DNA from: Deltaproteobacteria bacterium CG11_big_fil_rev_8_21_14_0_20_42_23
Lineage (GTDB): Bacteria; UBA10199; 2-02-FULL-44-16
Direction: 5' to 3'
Length of the DNA stretch: 52,564 bases
NCBI GenBank assembly: GCA_002796345.1
Contig: PCXC01000038.1
Coordinates: forward strand, 1-52,564
Position 1 is the first letter of the stretch. The number at the start of each line of letters is the position of its first letter. The translations under genes and the position numbers were made by a program. The notes below the pieces were generated by a model. That model saw only the letters and a list, made by a program, of their open reading frames with translations, made no database searches and was not told the DNA's origin. This document shows positions 18,797 through 26,102 of this stretch, one piece after another.

Positions 18797-19051
18797 ATGA
18801 ATGAAAAAATGAACTGGGAAGGAATGGTTAAAAATTATCCTGATGAATGGGTTGCTCTTGCAGATTACGAAGAAAAAGATGCTGTTGAGATTATAGGAAC
18901 GGTGATTGCGCATAATCCGAACAAAAAAGCCTTTCATGAAAAAGTCAGAGAACTGATGCCAAAATACCGGGACATAGCTGTTCGATTCACTGGTCAACTC
19001 ATCAAAAATTCAGAGGTTCCACTCTTATGGCAGATTACCCATACCGATTAG
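18797..19051 (+). CDS. Small DUF5678-like protein upstream of a retropepsin gene
   Basis: An 84-residue soluble product. Its core, WVALADYEEKDAVEIIGT, resembles the short DUF5678-type domain (a Trp-Val-Ala-hydroxyl segment followed by a hydrophobic strand and a helix), often encoded beside retropepsin-like proteases; function unknown. The ATG at 18797 follows AGGAG closely (two bases), with the upstream GCGGAG giving better spacing; ATG 18809 is an alternative start. The gene overlaps the retropepsin gene by 25 bases in another frame, implying coupled translation. It may act as a partner or substrate of that protease, which is an inference from pairing only. Confidence 0.7.
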   Translation: MNEKMNWEGMVKNYPDEWVALADYEEKDAVEIIGTVIAHNPNKKAFHEKVRELMPKYRDIAVRFTGQLIKNSEVPLLWQITHTD

Positions 19052-19410
19052 ATGGTGAGTTGATAATCGTTTCTGTCAAACTCCAAAGCAAACTCAATAC
19101 CTATAATGGAAAATTTGTACTGGATACTGGTTCATCTGCCCTCATTATTGATCATGAAATTGCCTTTGATTTGGGTTATTCCGCAAGAGATGGAATTGGT
19201 TTTTCATCAGTTCGCTCTGTTGTCGGTAAAGAACAAGGCTATCGTCTTGTGCTCGAAAGCTTCGAGACTCTAGGTGAAAAAATGACTGCTGTAGAAGTTC
19301 GTTGCCACGACCTAAAAGAGCAAGGAGTTGAAGGATTAGTTGGCATGACTTTTTTGAAACAATTTGATTGGTGTGTGCATCCCAATCGACAGGTAATTTC
19401 AGTGAAATGA
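19027..19410 (+). CDS. Retropepsin-like aspartic protease
   Basis: A 127-residue single-domain protein of the retroviral-type aspartyl protease fold. It carries the active-site motif LDTGSSALII (about residues 36-45), a flap-like region, and the second family motif VEGLVGMTFLKQFDW (Gly-x-x-Gly-hydrophobic). Such proteins act as homodimers, each chain giving one catalytic Asp. There is no signal peptide or membrane helix, so it is probably cytosolic. The start at ATG 19027 overlaps the upstream 84-residue gene by 25 bases, so the two form a module. Substrate unknown. Confidence 0.82.
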   Translation: MADYPYRLDGELIIVSVKLQSKLNTYNGKFVLDTGSSALIIDHEIAFDLGYSARDGIGFSSVRSVVGKEQGYRLVLESFETLGEKMTAVEVRCHDLKEQGVEGLVGMTFLKQFDWCVHPNRQVISVK

Positions 19411-19452
19411 AAATGAGAGTGTGGCTCCGGCTTTAAAAGAATAACGCATGTT

Positions 19453-20388
19453 TTAACACGGGATTTGTGGGCGGGCTCTGTGTTTGCGGAGGATGAGTTT
19501 TTTTACCTCTTCATGCTGCAAGAACATTACGCCAATTAAAATACCAAATGCGCCAATGAGTTCTGCTCTTCCTGGCAAGTTTCCCAAAAAAAGATAGTCA
19601 AAGAGCACTGCGAAAAACGGCACCACATAGGTAACCGACACCGTTCGCACGGATCCCCATTCCTTCAAGAGATGAAAAAAGAAAATCCAAGCAAGTGCAG
19701 TGGAAAAAAAGCTTAAATACAAAAGGCTCGCCAATGTTTTTCCGTGAAGGAATAAAGAGTGAAACTGAGGCTTTCCCTCAAAGAGAAGTGTGGCACAACA
19801 CATAAAAAGAAAGCTTCCAATGTGTTGATAATAAAGGCTTGAAAGCATGTGGATGTCTTTGCGCCGCGAAAGAAAAAATCGGTTCATCACTGTACCGATG
19901 CCATAGCAAATGGCCATGCCCACGATGGCCATTATTCCCAAAAGTTCGGTATTGTTCCCGGATGCGTTTAGCTGCGGAGAAAAAAGCGTGTACATTCCAA
20001 CAAAGCCAATCAAAAGGCCAAACAGTTTTCGTTTTGAAAAAAGTTCATCCCCTTTGAAGAAGATCAGGCTGACAAGATAAGTCCACAGCGGAACGGTTCC
20101 GTTGAGAATACCTGCCAAGCCTGGAGAAACAAAACGTTCGCCCCAAAACAGAAGGAGAAACGGAATGCCTTGAAAGAAAAGAGAGGCTAAAAGTAATTTG
20201 AAACGAAGGTCTTTTGGAATGCTGGGCTTTTTCTTCTGAAAGCAAAAGAGTAAAGTTAAAAAAAGAAAAGACAGGCCCACCCGCAAAGTTGCAGCTAGAA
20301 AGGGTTGGACGTCGGCAATTAAAAATTTGATTGCCAAAAACGAGCCGCCCCAAAAGCAAGCAAGAAAAAGAAAGCGAAGGAAATTCAT
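19453..20388 (-). CDS. EamA/DMT-superfamily transporter
   Basis: A 311-residue membrane protein with ten predicted helices arranged as two EamA repeats (about 1-140 and 145-295), the signature of the drug/metabolite transporter superfamily (RhaT/YdcZ-like). Typical wording is GGSFLAIKFLI near the N-terminus, PGLAGILNGTVPLWTYLV in repeat one and GRAELIGAFGILIGVMFL near the end. Substrate is not predictable; relatives export amino acids or metabolites. It lies 31 bases downstream of the aminotransferase gene on the same strand and may be cotranscribed with it. Confidence 0.88.
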   Translation of the reverse strand: MNFLRFLFLACFWGGSFLAIKFLIADVQPFLAATLRVGLSFLFLTLLFCFQKKKPSIPKDLRFKLLLASLFFQGIPFLLLFWGERFVSPGLAGILNGTVPLWTYLVSLIFFKGDELFSKRKLFGLLIGFVGMYTLFSPQLNASGNNTELLGIMAIVGMAICYGIGTVMNRFFLSRRKDIHMLSSLYYQHIGSFLFMCCATLLFEGKPQFHSLFLHGKTLASLLYLSFFSTALAWIFFFHLLKEWGSVRTVSVTYVVPFFAVLFDYLFLGNLPGRAELIGAFGILIGVMFLQHEEVKKLILRKHRARPQIPC

Positions 20389-20419
20389 GGTAAAGTCCTG
20401 ACGGGAAGTGTTTCTCTGC

Positions 20420-21619
20420 TTACTTCAAATGCAAAAGTGCTGTTTTTAAACGCCTCACACCTTCTACAATTTTTTCTTCTGCGCAAGCGTAGGAAAGCCG
20501 CAAATAGTTTTGGGCTCCAAAAGCATCTCCAGAAACGGTTGCAATGTGCGCTTCTTCCAAAAGATATTCGGCAAGTTCATCGCTGGTGTGTATGCTTGCT
20601 CCGGATTCAGTTTTTTTACCCAGATATGCGCCAATGCAGGGAAACACATAGAAGGCGCCTTGAGGCGTTGCGCATTCGATTTCTGGGATATCTCGAAGCA
20701 ACGAAAGAATAAGATCTCTTCGTTTCGAAAAAGTTTTTCGCATCTTTTCCACTTCATCTTGCGGTCCGTTGAGGGCTTCAACGCAGGCTTCTTGCACAAA
20801 CGAGGTAATGTTGCTGGACTGCTGACTCTGCAGTGAAGACACTTTGTCAATGAGGTGCTTTGGGCCGGCAGCATATCCCATTCGCCAGCCGGTCATGGCA
20901 TAGGCTTTTGAAACTCCATTAATCACAATGGTGATTTCTTGTGCCGCTGTAGAAAGTGAAGCGGGAGAAACAAAAGTGAAGTTGTCATACAGAAGGTGTT
21001 CATAAATTTCATCCGAAAGGACAGCAACGTTATGCTTGATGGCCACATCCATGATGGCGCTGAGGTCTTCTTTTGTGTAAGCGGCTCCAGTTGGGTTTGA
21101 AGGACTGCACAGCACAAGCATTTTTGTTTTTGCTGTGATAGCGCGTTCAAATTCACCGGCTTGGAGTGAAAAATTATTTTCTTTTTGTGTTTCCACAATC
21201 ACCGGAACACCGTCACAGAGCTTGATTTGCTCCGGATACGAAACCCAATAGGGTGCAGGAACAATAACTTCATCGCCAGGATTTAAGAGCGCCATGAACA
21301 CATTGTAGAGCGCTTGCTTTGCGCCACAACTGACCACAATTTGGCTTGGGTCGTAGATGATATTGTTGTCACGTTTGAGTTTTTCGCAAATGGCAGCTCG
21401 AAGTTCTGGAATGCCAGGCGTTGGAGTGTACTTTGTGAATCCGCGCTGAAGTGAGGCGATGCACGCTTTTTTAATATTTTCGGGGGTATCAAAGTCTGGT
21501 TCGCCAGTTGAAAAACTGATCACGTCAACACCTTTAGATTTGAGTTCCTTCGCTTTTGCAGCCATGGCAAGGGTTGCAGAAGCCTCAAGTTTTTGGGCAC
21601 GAGTGGAAAGCTGAAGCAT
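20420..21619 (-). CDS. Class I/II PLP-dependent aminotransferase (aspartate aminotransferase-like)
   Basis: A 399-residue fold-type I aminotransferase. The start MLQLSTRAQKLEASATLAM and the ISFSTGEPDFDTP segment match the bacterial Ib aspartate/prephenate aminotransferases. The PLP-binding Lys is in NGVSKAYAMTGWRMGYAAGP. LCSPSNPTGAAY carries the substrate-site Asn, and NYLRLSYA near the end carries the carboxylate-binding Arg. Aspartate is the likely main amino donor, though substrate range is not fixed by sequence. The ATG follows GGAGG with five-base spacing. coaD lies 14 bases upstream, so rsmD-coaD-aminotransferase-eamA may be one operon. Confidence 0.92.
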   Translation of the reverse strand: MLQLSTRAQKLEASATLAMAAKAKELKSKGVDVISFSTGEPDFDTPENIKKACIASLQRGFTKYTPTPGIPELRAAICEKLKRDNNIIYDPSQIVVSCGAKQALYNVFMALLNPGDEVIVPAPYWVSYPEQIKLCDGVPVIVETQKENNFSLQAGEFERAITAKTKMLVLCSPSNPTGAAYTKEDLSAIMDVAIKHNVAVLSDEIYEHLLYDNFTFVSPASLSTAAQEITIVINGVSKAYAMTGWRMGYAAGPKHLIDKVSSLQSQQSSNITSFVQEACVEALNGPQDEVEKMRKTFSKRRDLILSLLRDIPEIECATPQGAFYVFPCIGAYLGKKTESGASIHTSDELAEYLLEEAHIATVSGDAFGAQNYLRLSYACAEEKIVEGVRRLKTALLHLK

Positions 21620-21633
21620 ACGACCTCCGGATA

Positions 21634-22116
21634 TTATTTTCGCAATTTTTCTTTGAGGGTGTTTTCAACAAGAGGGTGAACCATTTGTTCTGCAGATCCA
21701 CCAACAGTGATGATCTCCTTGATAATGCTGGAGCTTATATGAGCATATTTTCCCTCTGTCATCATAAAAAGGGTTTCCAGTTCTGGCCACAAGGTTTTGT
21801 TGGCCAGCGCCATTTGTGATTCGTATTCGTAGTCGCTCATGTTGCGAATGCCTCTTAAGACAAACGATGTTTTTTTCGACTGAGCATAATGCACAAGTAA
21901 ACCTTCAAAGGAATCCACTTCAACCCTTGAATTTCCTTCGAAAATTTTTTTGAGCAAACTCAGTCTTTCGTCAACACTTAGCGTTGGCGTTTTACTCATG
22001 TTGATGGCAACGGCGATGATAATTTTGTCGAATAATTTTAGGCCTCGATTGATAATGTTGAGGTGTCCTTCTGTGGGAGGATCAAAGCTTCCGGCACAAA
22101 TAGCGATGCGATTCAT
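21634..22116 (-). CDS. coaD: Phosphopantetheine adenylyltransferase
   Basis: CoaD joins AMP from ATP to 4'-phosphopantetheine, giving dephospho-CoA, the penultimate step of coenzyme A synthesis. The 160-residue length is standard for the hexameric bacterial enzyme. The nucleotidyltransferase motif GSFDPPTEGHLNII is at the N-terminus. The RGIRNMSDYEYE segment and the ISSS(I)IKEI motif near the C-terminus are also present. The start overlaps the rsmD stop as ATGA, the usual rsmD-coaD coupling. Confidence 0.97.
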   Translation of the reverse strand: MNRIAICAGSFDPPTEGHLNIINRGLKLFDKIIIAVAINMSKTPTLSVDERLSLLKKIFEGNSRVEVDSFEGLLVHYAQSKKTSFVLRGIRNMSDYEYESQMALANKTLWPELETLFMMTEGKYAHISSSIIKEIITVGGSAEQMVHPLVENTLKEKLRK

Positions 22117-22682
22117 ACGTCTTCCTCCTTTTGGGGGCAGAGGGCTAAAAAGCTGATCAGCGTTTGACCATAGCGTCGTTCGTCGGTCAAGACCAAACCC
22201 AGTTTGTCGGCTTCAATGGGCTCTTTGGGATGATGTTCGGCTACGATAATGCTTTCTTCGTGGATCAAGCTGCTTTTTGCGAGCTTTGCCAACGTGGGAT
22301 TGAGAAGGTTTTTAAGGTAGGGAGGATCAACGAAAATGAGGTCGAAGCTTTTTTTCTTTTTCTCAAGTTGCGTGATGGCACTTTGAACAGAGGTAGGAAT
22401 GACAAGGTTTTCCGGCTGAAGTGAACATTTTGCAATGTTTTCGGAAATGGCCTTCAGGGCCAGTTTTCCATTCTCTACAAAAGTGCAATGAGCGGCATCG
22501 CGTGACAGGGCTTCAATGCCCATGGAGCCCGAGCCGGCGAAGAGATCTAACACTTGCATGTCGCTGATATTGAACAAGATATTGAAAATAGCTTCTTTCA
22601 CCTGGTCTAAAACTGGCCGAGTGGAAAATGTTTTTGGCGCAACAAGCTTTGTTTTTTTGAACCTGCCAGCAATCACTCTCAT
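22113..22682 (-). CDS. rsmD: 16S rRNA (guanine966-N2)-methyltransferase
   Basis: RsmD methylates G966 of 16S rRNA, using S-adenosylmethionine. The 189-residue product starts MRVIAGRFKKTKL, and TRPVLDQVKEAIFNIL then matches the family N-terminus. The cofactor motif is LDLFAGSGSMGIEALSR and the catalytic motif is FVDPPYLKN (DPPY). I chose ATG 22682 because AGGAG stands eight bases before it. The longer frame from 22757 adds a hydrophobic stretch foreign to the family. It overlaps coaD by four bases and is divergent from the SHOCT-protein gene. Confidence 0.95.
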   Translation of the reverse strand: MRVIAGRFKKTKLVAPKTFSTRPVLDQVKEAIFNILFNISDMQVLDLFAGSGSMGIEALSRDAAHCTFVENGKLALKAISENIAKCSLQPENLVIPTSVQSAITQLEKKKKSFDLIFVDPPYLKNLLNPTLAKLAKSSLIHEESIIVAEHHPKEPIEADKLGLVLTDERRYGQTLISFLALCPQKEEDV

Positions 22683-22797
22683 GCGCTGGCTCCTAATGAA
22701 GAAAAAAAAGAGTGCAAGGAGAAAAGAGTTTTTGAGCTTGCTTGCACTACAAGGCAAATCTTGCTAGAAGCGCCCCACTTAAATTGAGGGAGGAAAA

Positions 22798-23634
22798 ATG
22801 AAAAAAGGAATTTTGTTGGCGTTAAGCTTTATCTGTTTGTGCAGTTCTGCATATGCGGCAAAAACTACCTACATTGTTACCAACAACAAATACAACTACG
22901 TAAAGCTGAAAGAAATTTCGGTGAAAGAAGCCGAGTTGCGGGCCATGACACATCCCAAAAAACTCGATGAGGAAGTGTTGCAAAAAGCTTTGGCCACCAT
23001 TCGTCTTTCAAAGCGGCACTTGTTGGTGGAAAAAATAGTAAAGCAAGAAGTGTTTGATGAAACTGCGCTTTCTTTTTTAGTTCCCAATCTCTTGAAAGCC
23101 TTCGAGCAAGCATCTCCCACGGAAGAAGTAGTGTTTTCCCACCTTACAAAAGATCCAGATTTTATTTTTCGAAAAGATTTGCTCACGGTTGCTTCCACTT
23201 GGTTGGAAGGCGACAAGCTTCACATCAGCTTCAATAAACTGTTTGCGCGTGTGTTAGGTGATGCAGACAATCGCGGAAGCAGAAAAAAAGCGGCGGCCCA
23301 AGCCAAAGGTGTTCGTATTCAATTAGAGCTTCGTCCAGGGCAAACTCTTTCAACAGATGATAACGATGAATTAATTATCGATCTTGCCTATCAAGCAACT
23401 CCAGAAGAAATGACGGCGTGGGAAAAGGCAAATGCTGCAGAAGATGCTGAACATAAAGCCAGTGAAACTTCTTCAAGTAAAAATGAAAAACCCATAAAGT
23501 CAGATGCAGCAAGTGTTTCCGAATCATCTTCAGTGAAAGAACGTTTAAAAACGTTAGAGTCCCTCAAAAAAGAAGGGCTGATTAATGATGAAGAATACAA
23601 GAAAAAACGCGAAGAGATTTTGAAGTCGTTGTAA
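22798..23634 (+). CDS. Secreted protein with C-terminal SHOCT domain
   Basis: A 278-residue product not assigned to a characterised family. Residues 1-20 (MKKGILLALSFICLCSSAYA) form a signal peptide. The middle is soluble and mixed alpha/beta. A Ser/Glu/Lys-rich linker (about 205-245) precedes a SHOCT motif at the C-terminus (RLKTLESLKKEGLINDEEY, then KKKREEIL). SHOCT is a short helical module that often mediates oligomerisation. The ATG is preceded by GGGAGG. The stop is seven bases before tlyA, so the two genes are probably cotranscribed. Function unknown; periplasmic location inferred. Confidence 0.75.
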   Translation: MKKGILLALSFICLCSSAYAAKTTYIVTNNKYNYVKLKEISVKEAELRAMTHPKKLDEEVLQKALATIRLSKRHLLVEKIVKQEVFDETALSFLVPNLLKAFEQASPTEEVVFSHLTKDPDFIFRKDLLTVASTWLEGDKLHISFNKLFARVLGDADNRGSRKKAAAQAKGVRIQLELRPGQTLSTDDNDELIIDLAYQATPEEMTAWEKANAAEDAEHKASETSSSKNEKPIKSDAASVSESSSVKERLKTLESLKKEGLINDEEYKKKREEILKSL

Positions 23635-23641
23635 TGTAAAT

Positions 23642-24376
23642 ATGAAAAAAAAGCGATTGGATGAAGTGTTGATAGAACGAGGGCTTGCTTCAGATAAAAA
23701 AGAAGCAAGCTTTCTTGTTATGGATAAACGCGTTTTATCTGGTGATACGGTTTTGCACAAAGCTGGTGAATTGGTTCCGGCAGATTTGCCCCTTCGTTTA
23801 CGCGGTGAAAAAAAACAATATGTCAGCCGTGCTGGAAAAAAACTAGAAACCGCACTTCATCATTTTAATGTTGATGTGAGTGGACTTGTAGCCCTTGATG
23901 TGGGTGCATCTACGGGTGGCTTCACCGATTGCCTTTTGCAGCACGGCGTTGCAAAGGTATTTGCGCTTGATGTTGGCTACGGTCAACTGGATATGAAGCT
24001 ACAGCACGATGAACGCGTTGTGGTGTTTGATCGCACAAACTTAAAAACGTTTTCACCCGAAGCCTTAGGCGAAAAAGTTGATCTGGTGGTGATGGATGTT
24101 TCCTTTATTTCGGCACGTTCACTCTTGCCGTATTTACCAGCATTTTTAAAACCTTCCGCTCACGTGATCATTTTAGTAAAGCCGCAGTTTGAACTTCCCG
24201 CAGAAAAAGTGGGCGATGGTGGTATTGTAAAAGATGTCAACGCTCAGCAAGAAGCAGTGCAGCTTGTGTCTGAGGCTGGTGCAACTTTAGGGTGGACTAC
24301 GGTTGGGCAGGTGCCATCTGAGATTCAGGGGGCAAAGGGGAATCAGGAGCACCTGATATTCTTTTGTGCCTCTTAG
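23642..24376 (+). CDS. TlyA-family rRNA 2'-O-methyltransferase (S4 + FtsJ)
   Basis: TlyA proteins 2'-O-methylate ribosomal RNA cytidines; the family is also called hemolysin A. The 244-residue product has an S4 RNA-binding domain (about 3-60, RLDEVLIERGLA...), the linker YVSRAGKKLETAL, and an FtsJ-like domain with VALDVGASTGGFTDCLL, VVMDVSFISARSLLP and LVKPQFEL. The C-terminus GAKGNQEHLIF corresponds to the family end motif GxxGNxE. Its last 80 bases overlap the convergent 548-residue gene, yet the family motif lies in this overlap, so the tlyA end is real. Confidence 0.93.
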   Translation: MKKKRLDEVLIERGLASDKKEASFLVMDKRVLSGDTVLHKAGELVPADLPLRLRGEKKQYVSRAGKKLETALHHFNVDVSGLVALDVGASTGGFTDCLLQHGVAKVFALDVGYGQLDMKLQHDERVVVFDRTNLKTFSPEALGEKVDLVVMDVSFISARSLLPYLPAFLKPSAHVIILVKPQFELPAEKVGDGGIVKDVNAQQEAVQLVSEAGATLGWTTVGQVPSEIQGAKGNQEHLIFFCAS

Positions 24377-25943
24377 GATATCTCTCTTCCAAAATCTGAC
24401 ATGCAGCAAGGCTAAGGGTTACTGTTCTGGCATGAAGCTTTCTCTCAGAAACGCTTATCTGATCTGCCGGAATTTCAAGAATGCTGGCAATAAGTTGGGC
24501 TAATTCTTGCGCTGCGAAGATCCGAACGCATGGAGCTCTAAGGTTTGCGATGAATGTTCCGTGTGATCCCATTGTAAGCGTTGTTTCCGCTCTCGCATAG
24601 TTGATAGCGAGAGAAATTGCTCCGTTTGTTCTGTCTTTTTGATCTAGCGTGCTTAAGAACATGTGAGCGAGCGGCAAGTGAAGTGGATGTTTTCTGCGTG
24701 TTTTGTGATCAATAGAACCTGGAAGGTCTCGTTGTGCAGCAGCCATCTCAGCGTAGTTAAGATAACGGTCAGCGCCGTGAGTTCTATGAAGTGCACTAAA
24801 TAATGCTGCTGCCTTTGCCCGTAAGATACGTGATTTAAGAAGTTCTCTTATAGCTCTATAGTCTCTCTCTGAAAGATGATCTTCAAGATCCATCGCCAGA
24901 AGAATGGCAGTATTCGCCTCTTCAAACTTATTTCCAGCGGATCGAAAAAGATCTAAGGCCTTTTCATAGAGTGAATGCCTTTGGTGTTGTGTGAGAGAAT
25001 CAAGAAAGTAGGCTGCTTCCCTGATAGCGCTAGCTTCTAGGTTCAGGTTGCCTGTGGTTTGTGCAAGCGCCAAAGCTTGTTGGTAGAGTTCTTGTGCTCT
25101 TTGGGCATCATGCTTCAAGTATAGCCTTGCTTCTTTTAAGCGACTTCCAACAAGTTGCTCAATAGATTTTCTTTTAAGTTCAGGTGTCTTCTTTCCTTTT
25201 GCAATTTGTCGAACAGTTCCAAGAAGGTAACCTCCATCTAAAAAAAGTTGTGCAAAGAGTTCTGGATATGCTTCCGAAGTTGTACCGTTTCTTGGCTGAG
25301 CATATGCTAACAAAAGCTTCGAAAGGGGATCTCTAGAATTTTCTAAGTCGAGACTACCTGATTCAACACTTCTAATCTTTGCTATAGCATTCGCCCAAGC
25401 GTCTTCAGCTTCATAGGGAGGTGGTAAGTGTGTAAGAAAAAGCAACGCAATGGATCGCTCAGAAATATTTGCATATCTGTCATTTCTATTAAGGGTAACC
25501 GTGTCGAAAAGCTGCGGAGGCAGTTGTGTGAGAAGAAGTTTGTGATGAGCAGCAAGTCTGTCAAAGTTATGCGCTTGTCCTTGAGCTAGATCGAGATAAT
25601 CTGCGAGCTTACCAAGGTATTGGGCTGGAGAGACTGATGTAGCTGGGCTCATAGCAGTTGCAAACATTGTATTTAAAGGATGATGAGCATATGGAATTCC
25701 ACTCAAAAATCTGGCGAGCCCCGGCGCCGTAACGCTCTGATGAAAAAGGGCCAGTGCACCACGGTTTTCAGCGCCGTGGTAAGGGCGAAAAGCATCCAGT
25801 ACTGCACTGGGATTTTCACGAAGAGTGTTTGCTGCCGCTTGTGCCAAAGAAGTGCCAGCAGCCGGAACATTCATGGCTCCCGTTGCCAGCATGGCGTAGC
25901 TCGTAAGTCCAGCGAGAGAAAAATATGTTGGTGATGCACTCAT
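24297..25943 (-). CDS. Unrecognised 548-residue protein with TPR-like helical repeats
   Basis: I do not recognise this protein as a whole. The N-terminal 110 residues are rich in Ala and small residues (GLTSYAMLATGAMNVPAAGTS begins it, split: GLTSYAMLATG, AMNVPAAGTS) with one weakly hydrophobic helix but no clear signal peptide. The centre (about 260-365) shows TPR-type helical pairs, for example RAQELYQQALALAQTTGNL and LYEKALDLFRSAGNKFEEA. The C-terminus is Pro-rich and lies over the 3' end of tlyA by 80 bases in antisense. Codon use looks similar to its neighbours. It is divergent from the TPR lipoprotein gene. Function unknown; a protein-interaction scaffold is possible. Confidence 0.7.
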   Translation of the reverse strand: MSASPTYFSLAGLTSYAMLATGAMNVPAAGTSLAQAAANTLRENPSAVLDAFRPYHGAENRGALALFHQSVTAPGLARFLSGIPYAHHPLNTMFATAMSPATSVSPAQYLGKLADYLDLAQGQAHNFDRLAAHHKLLLTQLPPQLFDTVTLNRNDRYANISERSIALLFLTHLPPPYEAEDAWANAIAKIRSVESGSLDLENSRDPLSKLLLAYAQPRNGTTSEAYPELFAQLFLDGGYLLGTVRQIAKGKKTPELKRKSIEQLVGSRLKEARLYLKHDAQRAQELYQQALALAQTTGNLNLEASAIREAAYFLDSLTQHQRHSLYEKALDLFRSAGNKFEEANTAILLAMDLEDHLSERDYRAIRELLKSRILRAKAAALFSALHRTHGADRYLNYAEMAAAQRDLPGSIDHKTRRKHPLHLPLAHMFLSTLDQKDRTNGAISLAINYARAETTLTMGSHGTFIANLRAPCVRIFAAQELAQLIASILEIPADQISVSERKLHARTVTLSLAACQILEERYPKRHKRISGAPDSPLPPESQMAPAQP

Positions 25944-26102
25944 AAGTTGCCAGGCTTTCTAAAGAGAAAGGTGTAAAAATCAAGAAGTATTCTCATCACG
26001 TAGAGTATCGGCCGTTTTTTGGAAAAGTTGCGTGATGAAGCCTTGCTGTTCTTTGGCGGCGATGGTAGGTTCCTGCAATTCTTTTCGAATCTTGGAGGTT
26101 TT

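Noticed and set aside
22760-22797. Possible sigma-54 site (AGGCAAATCTTGC) before the SHOCT-protein gene
   Set aside because: Only eight bases separate GG and GC; sigma-54 promoters need ten.
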